A stretch of DNA of 32,883 bases from CBDUXT01 sp965371245 (GTDB taxonomy: Bacteria > Planctomycetota > Phycisphaerae > UBA1845). Under the pieces are notes generated by a model that was not told the DNA's origin, did no database searches, and saw nothing but the letters and a program-made list of their open reading frames with translations. Position 1 is the first letter of the stretch. Every line of letters begins with the position of its first letter. The DNA is taken from NCBI GenBank assembly GCA_965371245.1, contig CBDUXT010000070.1, forward strand, positions 1 to 32,883. The letters are read 5' to 3'. Shown piece by piece: positions 24,768 through 32,482 of the stretch. The position numbers and the translations under genes were made by a program.

Positions 24768-25541
24768 CTACCCATCCAACGGATCGATCTGTCGCAGTTC
24801 GATTCGGCTTCCGTAGGTCAGGTGTGGGCAGGACTTCGTCAACTCGACGGCCTCCTCGTAGGACTCCGCGCGAAGGCGAAAGTACCCGGTGATAAACTCG
24901 TCCGCGACCTCGTCCTCGCCGGGTCGCACCTCGACCCGAGCATCTCGTTTACGAAGAACGCGACCTCGTTCATTCATGAGCTTCTCGCCGCTGATCGCGT
25001 GCCCGGCCTGTACCATTCGCCCTGCCCAGGCGGTGTACTCGTCGGCGAGCTCGCGCCCTTGGTCGGCGGTGCTGCCGGCCGCCGAAGCGGGCTCCTCGTA
25101 CAGCACGAGCAGGAACTCCGAACCAGGCGACTCGGGCTCCGGACCCGGCGCCAAGGTCTCGGAGCGACCGAACGAAACGGACATGCCGCCCTCACCGTAC
25201 CTGATCTCGGCTCGGAACAACGAGAGCCCGACGAAGGCGACCAGCGCGGCCGCCAAACCGGTTAGCGCGGACCGCCGGAACGTAGGTTGAATGTTGCGCC
25301 CCCCGTTTCGGCTTCGCCCGAGCGCTGCGGCCACACGAGCGATCGTTTGTGGATCGTCCGCGGAAGCGACCGGCGCCCATTGATCGAGTACTTGCATCGT
25401 CCGTTGCAGTGACTCACGTTCCGCGTTGCAGGTCGGGCACCCGAGTATGTGCTGCTCGACGGCGCGCCGACTCGGGGCATCCAGCTCGTCGTAGAGCAGA
25501 TCCGGCAACTGATCGATCACGTCGCCACATCGCATGGGCAT
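24768..25541 (-). CDS. Zinc-binding anti-sigma factor fused to a YCII/DGPF-like domain
   Basis: The 257-aa product begins six bases after the sigma gene's stop. Residues 1-55 are a zf-HC2 anti-sigma module (Cys5, and His31-xxx-Cys35-xx-Cys38), which holds the sigma factor inactive in the cytoplasm. One membrane helix follows (about 92-109). Residues about 143-252 resemble YCII/DGPF proteins: FLLVLYEEPA, EYTAWAGRMVQAGHAISGEKL, EEFITGYF-like strand (here DEFITGYF), and ESYEEAVELTKSCPHLTYGSRIELRQI. The DGPF motif itself is replaced by DEVADEF. The topology puts the YCII-like part outside, where it may serve as the sensor. In other bacteria YCII/DGPF proteins are usually separate, cytoplasmic neighbours of ECF42 sigma genes; a fusion to an anti-sigma is unusual. 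Confidence 0.85.
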   Translation of the reverse strand: MPMRCGDVIDQLPDLLYDELDAPSRRAVEQHILGCPTCNAERESLQRTMQVLDQWAPVASADDPQTIARVAAALGRSRNGGRNIQPTFRRSALTGLAAALVAFVGLSLFRAEIRYGEGGMSVSFGRSETLAPGPEPESPGSEFLLVLYEEPASAAGSTADQGRELADEYTAWAGRMVQAGHAISGEKLMNERGRVLRKRDARVEVRPGEDEVADEFITGYFRLRAESYEEAVELTKSCPHLTYGSRIELRQIDPLDG

Positions 25542-25547
25542 CTCTCC

Positions 25548-26105
25548 TTACCGATCCAACCCGTCGAGCATCGGATCGAGTTGATCGCGCAGGCGCTGAA
25601 GGGCTCGGAGCATGCGGGACTTGAGCGTCGTAACCGGCGCGCCCAGGATGTCCGCAATCTGTGGGAACTTCATGTCGTGATAATGACGAAGCACGAGTAC
25701 CTCACGCTCGTCGGGCGGCAGTGCCTCCACCGCATGGGCCACGACCTGACTCGTTTCGCCCTCGGCATCGGGCGCACTGTCGGTTGACTGCGCCCGTCGC
25801 TGCCGGTCGGCGTGTCGTTCCATCATGCGCGCCCCGGCGCCGCGCGACCGCAATCCGTCGCGGCAGAGGTTGACCACCACGCGATAAAGCCACGTCGAGA
25901 ACTCGGCCTTCCCATCGAAGCTCGCCAAACCGTTGTAGACACGGATGAATGCATTCTGGCGAACATCCTCGGCGTCTTCGGCGCTGCCGGTGATTCGGTA
26001 GGCGAGCGCCAGGACACGATCGTCCCAGCGGCGAACGAGGCACTCGAAAGAACCCCGCTCACCGTCCCGGAACCGCTGAACCAACTCGTGATCTGTGCTT
26101 TCCAC
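25548..26105 (-). CDS. ECF-family RNA polymerase sigma factor (RpoE-like)
   Basis: The 185-aa product has a standard sigma region 2 (about 22-90; EDAEDVRQNAFIRVYNGLASF and FSTWLYRVVVNLCRD) and region 4 (about 125-180; LPPDEREVLVLRHYHDMKFPQIADILGAPVTTLKSRM). It lacks the C-terminal extension seen in ECF41 and ECF42 types, which matters because its partner carries a YCII-like domain. The start is GTG 26105 with no clear ribosome site; an ATG 11 bases upstream is out of frame. It is the first gene of a four-gene minus-strand run (sigma, anti-sigma-YCII, VOC, DUF6265-like). An inverted repeat (26132-26154) stands just upstream. Confidence 0.93.
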   Translation of the reverse strand: MESTDHELVQRFRDGERGSFECLVRRWDDRVLALAYRITGSAEDAEDVRQNAFIRVYNGLASFDGKAEFSTWLYRVVVNLCRDGLRSRGAGARMMERHADRQRRAQSTDSAPDAEGETSQVVAHAVEALPPDEREVLVLRHYHDMKFPQIADILGAPVTTLKSRMLRALQRLRDQLDPMLDGLDR

Positions 26106-26131
26106 GCAAGAAGCATTCCGACGGTCTTGTC

Positions 26132-26154
26132 GCCCGTCGCTACCTTAGACGGGC
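26132..26154. promoter_or_regulatory. 7-bp inverted repeat in the divergent control region
   Basis: GCCCGTC (26132-26138) and GACGGGC (26148-26154) with a nine-base loop lie between the ECF operon and the SPFH gene. It could be an operator or mark the operon leader. No protein can be named. Confidence 0.3.
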
Positions 26155-26187
26155 CGCCCTCCCGAAACGACGAGAAAAAGGAGATTC

Positions 26188-26274
26188 ATGCTGGGCATGC
26201 CCGGATGCTTGACCACGCCGGGAGCGACTCGTACGCTGACCTTACCGACGACGTGCCGGTTTCGTGGCCGGTGA
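26188..26274 (+). CDS. Possible 28-aa leader peptide upstream of the SPFH gene
   Basis: ATG 26188 is preceded by AAAAAGGAG four bases upstream, the strongest ribosome binding sequence in the neighbourhood. The frame ends at TGA 26272-26274, 40 bases before the SPFH start. The peptide (MLGMPGCLTTPGATRTLTLP...) is Thr/Arg/Pro-rich without a known motif. It could be a translated leader or a random frame after a purine-rich stretch. Confidence 0.3.
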   Translation: MLGMPGCLTTPGATRTLTLPTTCRFRGR

Positions 26275-26314
26275 GAGTCGTCGGATTTGCTGTCATAACC
26301 GATGGAGTCCTACC

Positions 26315-27427
26315 ATGGGTCTGTTTGCCAAACTCCGCGGCGAGCTGGTCGATATCATCGAATGGCTCGACCACACGCGCGACACGCTGGTCTGGCGATT
26401 CCCCCGTTACCACAATCAAATCAAAAACGGTGCCCAACTCATCGTTCGACCCGGGCAGGTCGCCGTGTTCGTCAACCGCGGTGAACTGGCCGACGTCTTC
26501 GAACCGGGACAGTACCGGCTGACCACGGACAATCTGCCGATTCTCAGCACCCTTCAGGGCTGGAAGCACGGCTTCGACAGTCCGTTCAAGTCGGAGGTCT
26601 ATTTCGTCAGTACCCGCCAGGTCACCGACCTGAAGTGGGGGACGCCGAACCCGATCATGCTGCGCGACCCGGAGTTCGGCCCCATCCGGCTGCGCGCCTT
26701 CGGCACGTACACCCTCAAGGCCGTCGAGCCGCGCGCCCTGCTAAGGGAACTCGTCGGCACGGACGCGACCTTCGAGACCGACGAGATTCACGAGCTGCTT
26801 CGTTCCATCATCAACTCCGGCTTTGCGGACATGATTGGCGAGTCGGACGTCGCGGCGCTGGACCTGGCCTCTCGTTATCAGGAGTTCTCGGCGCAGCTTC
26901 GGGAAAAGGTCGTCGAGCGCGTGGATGATGAGTATGGGCTCGACATTCCGCAGCTCTACATCGTGAACATCTCGCTGCCCGAAGAGGTGGAACGGGCCCT
27001 GGATACGCGAACAAGCATGAGCGTCATCGGCGACCTGGGTCGCTTCCAGCAGTATCAGATGGGTCAAGCCATGACGGCGGCCGCTGAGAACCCCGCCGGC
27101 GGCGGCGCCGCGGAAGGAATGGGACTGGGGATGGGCTTTGCCATGGCCGGACGCATGATGCAGGGTGCCGGACAAGCCACACCGGGACCGGTCGCCCCGC
27201 CACCTCCGCCGGGCGGCGTGTGGCACCTGGCCGTCAACGGTCAGACACAAGGCCCGTTTACGCAATCGCAGTTGGCCGACGGAGTCGCGAAGGGACAAGT
27301 GGCTTCCGGCTCACTCGTGTGGACGGCCGGCATGCCGGCGTGGGCACCGGCCGGTCAGGTACCGCAGCTTTCCGCGCTGTTCGGTGCCACACCGCCGCCA
27401 CCCCCGCCGCCGGCGCCGGCACCGTAG
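26315..27427 (+). CDS. SPFH-domain protein with C-terminal GYF_2 domain (YdjI-like)
   Basis: ATG 26315 has GGAG seven bases upstream; the 370-aa product begins MGLFAKLRGELVDIIEW, as in bacterial 'virion core protein'-type SPFH/Band-7 proteins such as Bacillus YdjI. The SPFH part covers about 25-255 (NGAQLIVRPGQVAVFVNRGEL, YFVSTRQVTDLKWGTPNPI, FGTYTLKAVEPRALL), followed by a Gly/Ala/Met-rich linker and a GYF_2 domain (about 306-355; WHLAVNGQTQGPFTQSQL, GMPAWAPAG) that binds Pro-rich peptides, then Pro-rich tail. These proteins organise membrane microdomains or stress complexes. The following zinc-ribbon membrane gene is the usual kind of partner. Confidence 0.9.
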   Translation: MGLFAKLRGELVDIIEWLDHTRDTLVWRFPRYHNQIKNGAQLIVRPGQVAVFVNRGELADVFEPGQYRLTTDNLPILSTLQGWKHGFDSPFKSEVYFVSTRQVTDLKWGTPNPIMLRDPEFGPIRLRAFGTYTLKAVEPRALLRELVGTDATFETDEIHELLRSIINSGFADMIGESDVAALDLASRYQEFSAQLREKVVERVDDEYGLDIPQLYIVNISLPEEVERALDTRTSMSVIGDLGRFQQYQMGQAMTAAAENPAGGGAAEGMGLGMGFAMAGRMMQGAGQATPGPVAPPPPPGGVWHLAVNGQTQGPFTQSQLADGVAKGQVASGSLVWTAGMPAWAPAGQVPQLSALFGATPPPPPPPAPAP

Positions 27428-27595
27428 CCGAACGCGGAAGCCCGTGCCGCCGTGAGCGCGTTCGTGAGTCTCTCGTACGGAGCCGTATGGTTTATCAGGC
27501 GCAAATTCACGGTGTGAAGCGAGCATTTCCCGAACGCGGACCACCGGCAAGACAGACCTTGCTCCGGCTCTTTCTGTTGTAGCGGACGTTGCTCC

Positions 27596-28759
27596 ATGGA
27601 CCAAGAACCACGGCCCGTAGCCATGCCGGTGTCGGAAGCGGCGACGACGCAAGAAGCCCCTCCCAAAGCCGAGGATGCATCGACCAAACTGTTCCCCTGC
27701 GACGGCTGCGGCGCGGACCTGCGCTTCAGCATCGGCGAGCAGAACCTCGAATGCCCCTACTGCGGCCATGTCAAGGTCATCGAGGCCGCGCCCGACGCCG
27801 AGGTCGCTGAGCAAGACTTCCAGGCTATGCTCCAGCGACTCGCGGAACTCCGGGACGCAGCCCGTCCGGACGAACCAGGTTTTCGGGAACTTCGGTGCGA
27901 CGGTTGTGGCGCAACGGTCCGGTTCCAGGGAACGTTCACGAGCCGGGAATGCCCCTACTGCGACGTTGCCCTGCAGATCGAGAATGCCCACGACGCTCCG
28001 AATCGCATCGGCGTCGATGGTGTTCTGGCCTTCCAGGTGGACCGCCAAAAAGCGCACACCAACCTGACCGCGTGGGTCCGCTCGCGTTGGTTTGCCCCGA
28101 ACGATTTTGTGAAACGCGGCGTCGAGGGGCGATTCAACGGCATCTATCTTCCCTACTGGACGTATGACTCGATGACGAACACGCACTACACCGGGCAGCG
28201 CGGCGAGCATTACTGGGTGACGGTCGGCAGCGGTAAGAATCGTCGCCGCGTGCGACGGACCCGGTGGTACCCGGCGTCCGGATCGTTCCAGCGGTTCTTC
28301 GACGACGTGCTGACGCTCGCGGCGACCGGGTTGCCCGAAAAGCGGATCCTCGCGCTCGAGCCCTGGCCCCTGAACCAATGCGTCCCGTTTTCCGGTGGCC
28401 TGCTCGCCGGGTTCCTCGCGCGGACCTACGACGTGCCTCTGGACGAGGGCTTTGTCACCGCGAAGGCGCGCATGGATGAGGCAATCCGCGACGACGTGCG
28501 GGCGCGGATCGGCGGAGACACGCAGCGCATCCACACCTGCAACACGCGGCACGAGGCGATCACGTACAAGCACCTGCTCTTGCCGCTGTGGATGCTAACC
28601 TATCGTTATGGGAAGAAACTGTATCAGATCGTGGTCAACGCGGGCACGGGCGAGGTTCAAGGCGATCGGCCGTACAGTTGGGTCAAGATATTGCTGTCCG
28701 CCCTTGCCGGAGCTACGGCGATCTTCGCGGTCTGGTTCCTGGTTTCGCACAACGGCTGA
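27596..28759 (+). CDS. Double zinc-ribbon membrane protein, SPFH partner (YdjG-like)
   Basis: The 387-aa product has two TFIIB-like zinc ribbons near the N-terminus (CDGCGADLRF...CPYCG and CDGCGATVRF...CPYCD, about residues 35-125) separated by a helical linker, then a domain of about 200 residues rich in aromatic residues (YLPYWTYDSMTNTHYTGQRGEHYW), and a single membrane helix at the C-terminus (about 363-382). The layout matches the zinc-ribbon member of ydjFGHI-type operons, where it recruits SPFH and PspA-like proteins to the membrane; such proteins are sometimes mislabelled as primosomal helicase. The gene follows the SPFH gene by 168 bases on the same strand. No PspA homologue is present in the window. 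Confidence 0.83.
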   Translation: MDQEPRPVAMPVSEAATTQEAPPKAEDASTKLFPCDGCGADLRFSIGEQNLECPYCGHVKVIEAAPDAEVAEQDFQAMLQRLAELRDAARPDEPGFRELRCDGCGATVRFQGTFTSRECPYCDVALQIENAHDAPNRIGVDGVLAFQVDRQKAHTNLTAWVRSRWFAPNDFVKRGVEGRFNGIYLPYWTYDSMTNTHYTGQRGEHYWVTVGSGKNRRRVRRTRWYPASGSFQRFFDDVLTLAATGLPEKRILALEPWPLNQCVPFSGGLLAGFLARTYDVPLDEGFVTAKARMDEAIRDDVRARIGGDTQRIHTCNTRHEAITYKHLLLPLWMLTYRYGKKLYQIVVNAGTGEVQGDRPYSWVKILLSALAGATAIFAVWFLVSHNG

Positions 28760-28972
28760 TCGTAGCGCTTGGCTTCCAGAACCTCACAAGGTTCGCCAAG
28801 CCGACCGAGCCTGTCGGATCGGGACCCGGGCGCCCGTTGGCGGCGCGGGGAGCCGCCGATCGATGCTGGCGGTGAACCGACCGACCGCCGGGGACTTCAC
28901 AAGAGGCAGATCGGGAAACGTCCCATAATGTCAACCCTAGGCGTACGGCGGAGGAATCCGCTCCGATGACAC

Positions 28973-29001
28973 ATGACTTGTTGCGCACAACCACCGATAA
29001 T
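28973..29001 (+). promoter_or_regulatory. Candidate sigma-70 promoter of the macro-like gene
   Basis: ATGACT (28973-28978) and GATAAT (28996-29001, five of six) are 17 bases apart. Transcription would start near 29008, about 40 bases before ATG 29049. The gap 28760-29048 shows nothing else but a short hairpin GCGGA/TCCGC (28948-28961). Confidence 0.4.
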
Positions 29002-29048
29002 ACAGCCAGCGTGCGGAGGGGCACCCATGCTCTGGCGACGAGGAAGAC

Positions 29049-29456
29049 ATGAAGGAGATGGTCTGCGATCTGTGGGTGGAACCGGCCGAGTACCGCTGCA
29101 TCCCCACCAGCGGCGCGCTGGACGGCGACGGGAACGCCATCATGGATGCCGGCGTGGCGCTGGAGGCCAAGAATCGCTTCCATGACATCCAGGTTGATCT
29201 GGGACGTCTCATTGCCTCTCGCGGCAACCACGTTCATCTGATACGTCCGGGTACGGTTTCGTTCCCGGTGAAACAGTTCCAATGGTCGGGGGTCAATGTT
29301 CAGATTGTCCAGCGAAGCGCGCAGGAATTGTGTTCCCTGGTCGGTGACGCCAAGACGCTGCTGCCACACCCCACGGGGAAAGAAGACAGCTCCGGATGGG
29401 CGGAGCTGACCGCGGCCTTGGCCACACTGCCCGACAACATCATCATCGTGAAGTAA
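29049..29456 (+). CDS. Macro-domain-like protein lacking the usual Gly-rich loop
   Basis: The 135-aa product starts at ATG 29049, with GAGGA four bases upstream. The sequence YRCIPTSGALDGDGNAIMDAGVALEA followed by LGRLIASRGNHVHLI, VSFPVKQFQWSG and LTAALATLPDNIIIVK fits a family of small macro-like proteins found in bacteria and phages, in which the first segment reads IPTNG...VMG.G.A.QA. Macro domains bind or hydrolyse ADP-ribose derivatives. The site where relatives show LPRPGCGxGxLxW reads LPHPTGKEDSSGWAEL here, so the phosphate-binding glycines are missing or the loop is altered. Binding of ADP-ribose is therefore in doubt. The family call is moderate; it stands alone behind its own promoter. 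Confidence 0.6.
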   Translation: MKEMVCDLWVEPAEYRCIPTSGALDGDGNAIMDAGVALEAKNRFHDIQVDLGRLIASRGNHVHLIRPGTVSFPVKQFQWSGVNVQIVQRSAQELCSLVGDAKTLLPHPTGKEDSSGWAELTAALATLPDNIIIVK

Positions 29457-29638
29457 CCGCGGGCGCGGCAGCGAGGCGCTGTCGAAGTTGCAACGCATTC
29501 TTCTGTATGCCGAGCAACCCGAATCGCGACATGGGGAACCAGAGCGAAATCACAACGGTCGGCTTCACCGATGGGAATGCCAATACGCCGGCGGGAGCCG
29601 TGGTACGAGGCGGGCTGGCAAGAAACGGGGGATCTGCG

Positions 29639-29923
29639 ATGCGCCAACTGTCACGCGCGGCCGCGATCGCCATGCTTGCATTGGGCGGAACGGTGGTGGC
29701 GGCGGGCTGCGCGACGACGCGGCATGAATCGGCGGGACCATCGGCCCACAACAAGCCAGCACCAACGGCCGCCTCGTCACCGGCGGACGGTCTCATCGCC
29801 GAAGAGCGGGGGCTCATGGCGACGGAAGACCAACAACGCGCCCGTAACGAACTTCGCAAGCGGGCCGTTCCAGTGCGCCCGCCCGAAAAAGTCATCAGGC
29901 CGACAAGCCGGCGACCACGCTGA
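29639..29923 (+). CDS. Small putative lipoprotein, 94 aa
   Basis: The frame is open from 29396, but ATG 29639 has GGGGGA six bases upstream and begins directly a lipoprotein-type signal (MRQLSRAAAIAMLALGGTV) ending in AAGC at Cys24. The mature part is about 70 residues, rich in Ala, Pro, Arg and Ser and probably disordered, with the charged stretch IAEERGLMATEDQQRARNEL. I do not recognise a family. It follows the macro-like gene by 182 bases and converges on the Cys-rich gene ending at 30013. Confidence 0.6.
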   Translation: MRQLSRAAAIAMLALGGTVVAAGCATTRHESAGPSAHNKPAPTAASSPADGLIAEERGLMATEDQQRARNELRKRAVPVRPPEKVIRPTSRRPR

Positions 29924-29955
29924 TCACACAGCGCCAAGCGCGGACGCGTGCCCAA

Positions 29956-29971
29956 GCCGGGCCTGCCCGGC
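29956..29971. terminator. GC-rich hairpin between convergent genes
   Basis: GCCGGGC (29956-29962) and GCCCGGC (29965-29971) form a 7-bp stem around CT, most likely folding with a four-base loop. It lies between the lipoprotein gene ending at 29923 and the minus-strand gene ending at 30013. No T-run follows. Confidence 0.4.
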
Positions 29972-30012
29972 AGGTGGTAAAACCGGTCCGACCCCCTGGC
30001 CGGCGCGCGTCG

Positions 30013-32301
30013 CTACTTGCGCCTTCGCCGAAGCCGCGGAACGGTCAGCCCGAGGAACATGGTGGCGAGGATGGTTGCACTGACCCCGCCGCAACCGAAG
30101 GCGCGAAGGGCATCCCCGAGCGGTGACAAACCAGGAACGTCGATCGCGCCGTCGAACGAAGGATCCCGGGGCTCCTCCTGGCCAATTCGAATACGGTCGT
30201 CGAACGGCCTGATCGTCGGTGATTCGATGTCTGCTGAAGACACCAGCGAACCGGCCCCGGTCGTTCCGGTCAGTTGAAGGACGAGACGCTCGCCATTGCG
30301 GTCCGCCCGTGCCGCAGTGATGTTGGGAACCCCCGTGAAGCCGTCGCCATCGATATCGAAACCGGGAACCCGCCACGCGTACAGAATAGCCCAGATCCGG
30401 AGGTCGGGGATGAATTGCGTCTTGGCGACGGGGCGAAGGGCTTCTTGCCACCCAAGCCCGATCCCACGTACGCCATAGTCGTTCAGCTCGGCGGCCTGCA
30501 GGTCGGCCAGGGACTGCGGGCGATAGAGACGCTCACCGTCGAGGATAAAAAACTCGTCCGGCGGGCGCAACGTCCTTTCGTCCAGATCAATCAACGGTGT
30601 CCATTCACGCACGTCCGTCGTTCGCCAAAGCCCCGATCCGTCCCAATCGGCGCCAAGAAGATCCTCGATGGCGGACTCCGGGACCACGCCTTCTGCGAGC
30701 AGGTCCGAACGAAACAGGGCCAACAGTTGAAGCAGGTTGGCTGGGTTATCGATCACCTGAAAGTCTCGCGGCACATCCACGCCGTCCTGGGTCACGAGAT
30801 CATTGCCCATGTCCATACCGTTGCCCAGGCCGTCGCCGTCGATGTCGTCGTTCCCTTCGGCGTTGAAGCGGACGATGATGTTCTCGGAGATTCCGAACGA
30901 ACGAGGGTTGATCAACGGGTCGCGGTCCCGTCCGTCCAGGATCGCATCTCCGTCGGTGTCGGGGTTCGTGGGGTCGGTCCAGACGAAGCCATCGAAATCG
31001 TGTTGCAGCCCCACGCCGCCGAAGTCCTCGATGTCACGCGATTGATCAATCGGAAACTCACCGGGGTTGGGCAGGCCGTTACGGAACAAACCGTCCGCGG
31101 CGTTCTCCGTCTCCGCCCATTCCTGCGGGTCGAGAATCCCGTTGCCGTTGTCGTCAATGAACAAGAGCCCGAACACCTCGATGAAGTCGCTGATTCCGTC
31201 GCCGTCGGTGTCGGCCAGCAAAGCGCTGGTCGCGACCGGCCGCCGGATGAAAATCGGCGTCGGAGGCGTACCGGGAACGACGGGCGACGGCGCGGGAAAG
31301 AAGACCACCCGATCGATCCCGTCGGGCTCGTTGCCGCCGAGTTCCCAGTTGTCCGGGAGCCCGTCGCCATCCGTGTCGGGGGAGAAATCGGCCACCCCGT
31401 CGCCATCGATGTCCAATCGCTGGAGGACGGCCGCCACCAGGAGGTTCGGTGTTAGCAGCCGACAGACTGACACACCGGGCACCTTGGTCAGCAGGAGCCG
31501 ACTTCCCGCGCCGGGCGTTTCGCACGTCAGCCGGCATTCACTGCAACGAATCCCGGTCGCTTCGATGAATGTTCCTTCGCACTCCTCGCCGGCGGCCTCG
31601 TTGATGTTGAGGTCTCCGCACTCGACGACCGTACAATCGTCGTCACAGGTGGCGGTCTCGCCGCCCTCGTCGCACTCCTCGGTGCCATCGACCACGGAGT
31701 CGCCGCAAGTTTGAAGCCCCGAGCAATCAGTCGCGCAGACGCCTGCCCCGGAACCGTTGAGCGCGCCGGCATCGCAAGACTCACCGGCATCGACAACGCC
31801 GTCGCCACAGTTCGCGATTGTGCAGTCCGTACGGCAGGCGTCGGCTATGTCGTCAGAGTTGTTGACCCCGTCGTCGCACGCTTCACCGGCATCGATAACG
31901 CCGTCGCCGCATCCCGCGCCGGTGCAGTCCGTGCGGCAGGCGCCCGGCGTGTCGTCGGCGTTGTTGACGCCGTCGTCGCAGGACTCACCGGCATCCACCA
32001 CGCCGTCGCCACAGCTGGCGATTGTGCAGTCCGTACGACAGGCGTCGGCGGTGACGTCGGAGTTGTTCACGCCGTCGTCGCAAGCTTCACCGGCATCGAC
32101 AACGCCGTCGCCACAGCTCGCGATTGTGCAGTCCGTACGACAGGCGTCGGCCGTGACGTCGGAGTTGTTGACACCGTCGTCGCACGCCTCACCGGCATCG
32201 ACGACGCCGTCGCCGCACACCTGCGCCATCGCGGGCGCGACACAGAGCCCGCACAGCGCACAAACCAAGACGGCCACAAGCCTGGAAAACCGTAGGTCCA
32301 T
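30013..32301 (-). CDS. Secreted Cys-rich (myxo-type disulfide repeat) protein with Ca-loop domain and C-terminal sorting-like tail
   Basis: The 762-aa product starts at ATG 32301, with AAGGA eight bases upstream, and a signal peptide (LVAVLVCALCGLCVAPAMA, cleaved near 27). Residues 29-164 are four 34-aa repeats beginning CGDGVVDAGE, the first two identical in protein sequence; more divergent ones continue to about 260 (the DUF4215 / Myxococcales-type disulfide repeat). Then follow acidic loops like thrombospondin type-3 calcium sites (DIDGDGVADFSPDTDGDG, ADTDGDGISDF, DTDGDAILDG, DIDGDGLGNG). The tail is a GCGG motif, a membrane helix and RRRRK, the three-part design of C-terminal sorting signals. 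It is probably a surface-anchored or processed protein. It does not share an operon with the next gene: a terminator-like stem separates them. Confidence 0.85.
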   Translation of the reverse strand: MDLRFSRLVAVLVCALCGLCVAPAMAQVCGDGVVDAGEACDDGVNNSDVTADACRTDCTIASCGDGVVDAGEACDDGVNNSDVTADACRTDCTIASCGDGVVDAGESCDDGVNNADDTPGACRTDCTGAGCGDGVIDAGEACDDGVNNSDDIADACRTDCTIANCGDGVVDAGESCDAGALNGSGAGVCATDCSGLQTCGDSVVDGTEECDEGGETATCDDDCTVVECGDLNINEAAGEECEGTFIEATGIRCSECRLTCETPGAGSRLLLTKVPGVSVCRLLTPNLLVAAVLQRLDIDGDGVADFSPDTDGDGLPDNWELGGNEPDGIDRVVFFPAPSPVVPGTPPTPIFIRRPVATSALLADTDGDGISDFIEVFGLLFIDDNGNGILDPQEWAETENAADGLFRNGLPNPGEFPIDQSRDIEDFGGVGLQHDFDGFVWTDPTNPDTDGDAILDGRDRDPLINPRSFGISENIIVRFNAEGNDDIDGDGLGNGMDMGNDLVTQDGVDVPRDFQVIDNPANLLQLLALFRSDLLAEGVVPESAIEDLLGADWDGSGLWRTTDVREWTPLIDLDERTLRPPDEFFILDGERLYRPQSLADLQAAELNDYGVRGIGLGWQEALRPVAKTQFIPDLRIWAILYAWRVPGFDIDGDGFTGVPNITAARADRNGERLVLQLTGTTGAGSLVSSADIESPTIRPFDDRIRIGQEEPRDPSFDGAIDVPGLSPLGDALRAFGCGGVSATILATMFLGLTVPRLRRRRK
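31810..32217 (-). repeat. Four 102-bp tandem coding repeats
   Basis: Four successive 34-codon units start CGDGVxDAGExCDDGVNN. Units 1 and 2 encode the same protein sequence, while units 3 and 4 differ at several positions, so the array has expanded or been homogenised recently at its 5' end. Confidence 0.85.
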
Positions 32302-32436
32302 CGGTCGAATCCTTCTCTGGCAGGCCCGTGTCCGATAAGCGCCGCGTCAGTCCGCGGAACTCCGGACGGGGCCTTGCATTCCTTGACAGCGCCCGCGCCG
32401 GCGCTTGGGCGTACTTGGATGCTCTCGATGACGGCG

Positions 32437-32464
32437 TCCGGCGCACTCCTTCGAATGCGCCGGA
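32437..32464 (-). terminator. Stem-loop downstream of the edge Cys-rich gene
   Basis: TCCGGCGCA (32437-32445) and TGCGCCGGA (32456-32464) form a perfect 9-bp stem with a ten-base loop, 19 bases past the stop of the minus-strand gene ending at 32483. It is a plausible terminator although no T-run follows. Confidence 0.5.
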
Positions 32465-32482
32465 GCCATCACACTCAAGAAC

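Noticed and set aside
27596..28759. Primosomal helicase (replication factor Y) annotation
   Set aside because: No helicase motifs; only zinc ribbons and a C-terminal membrane helix are present.
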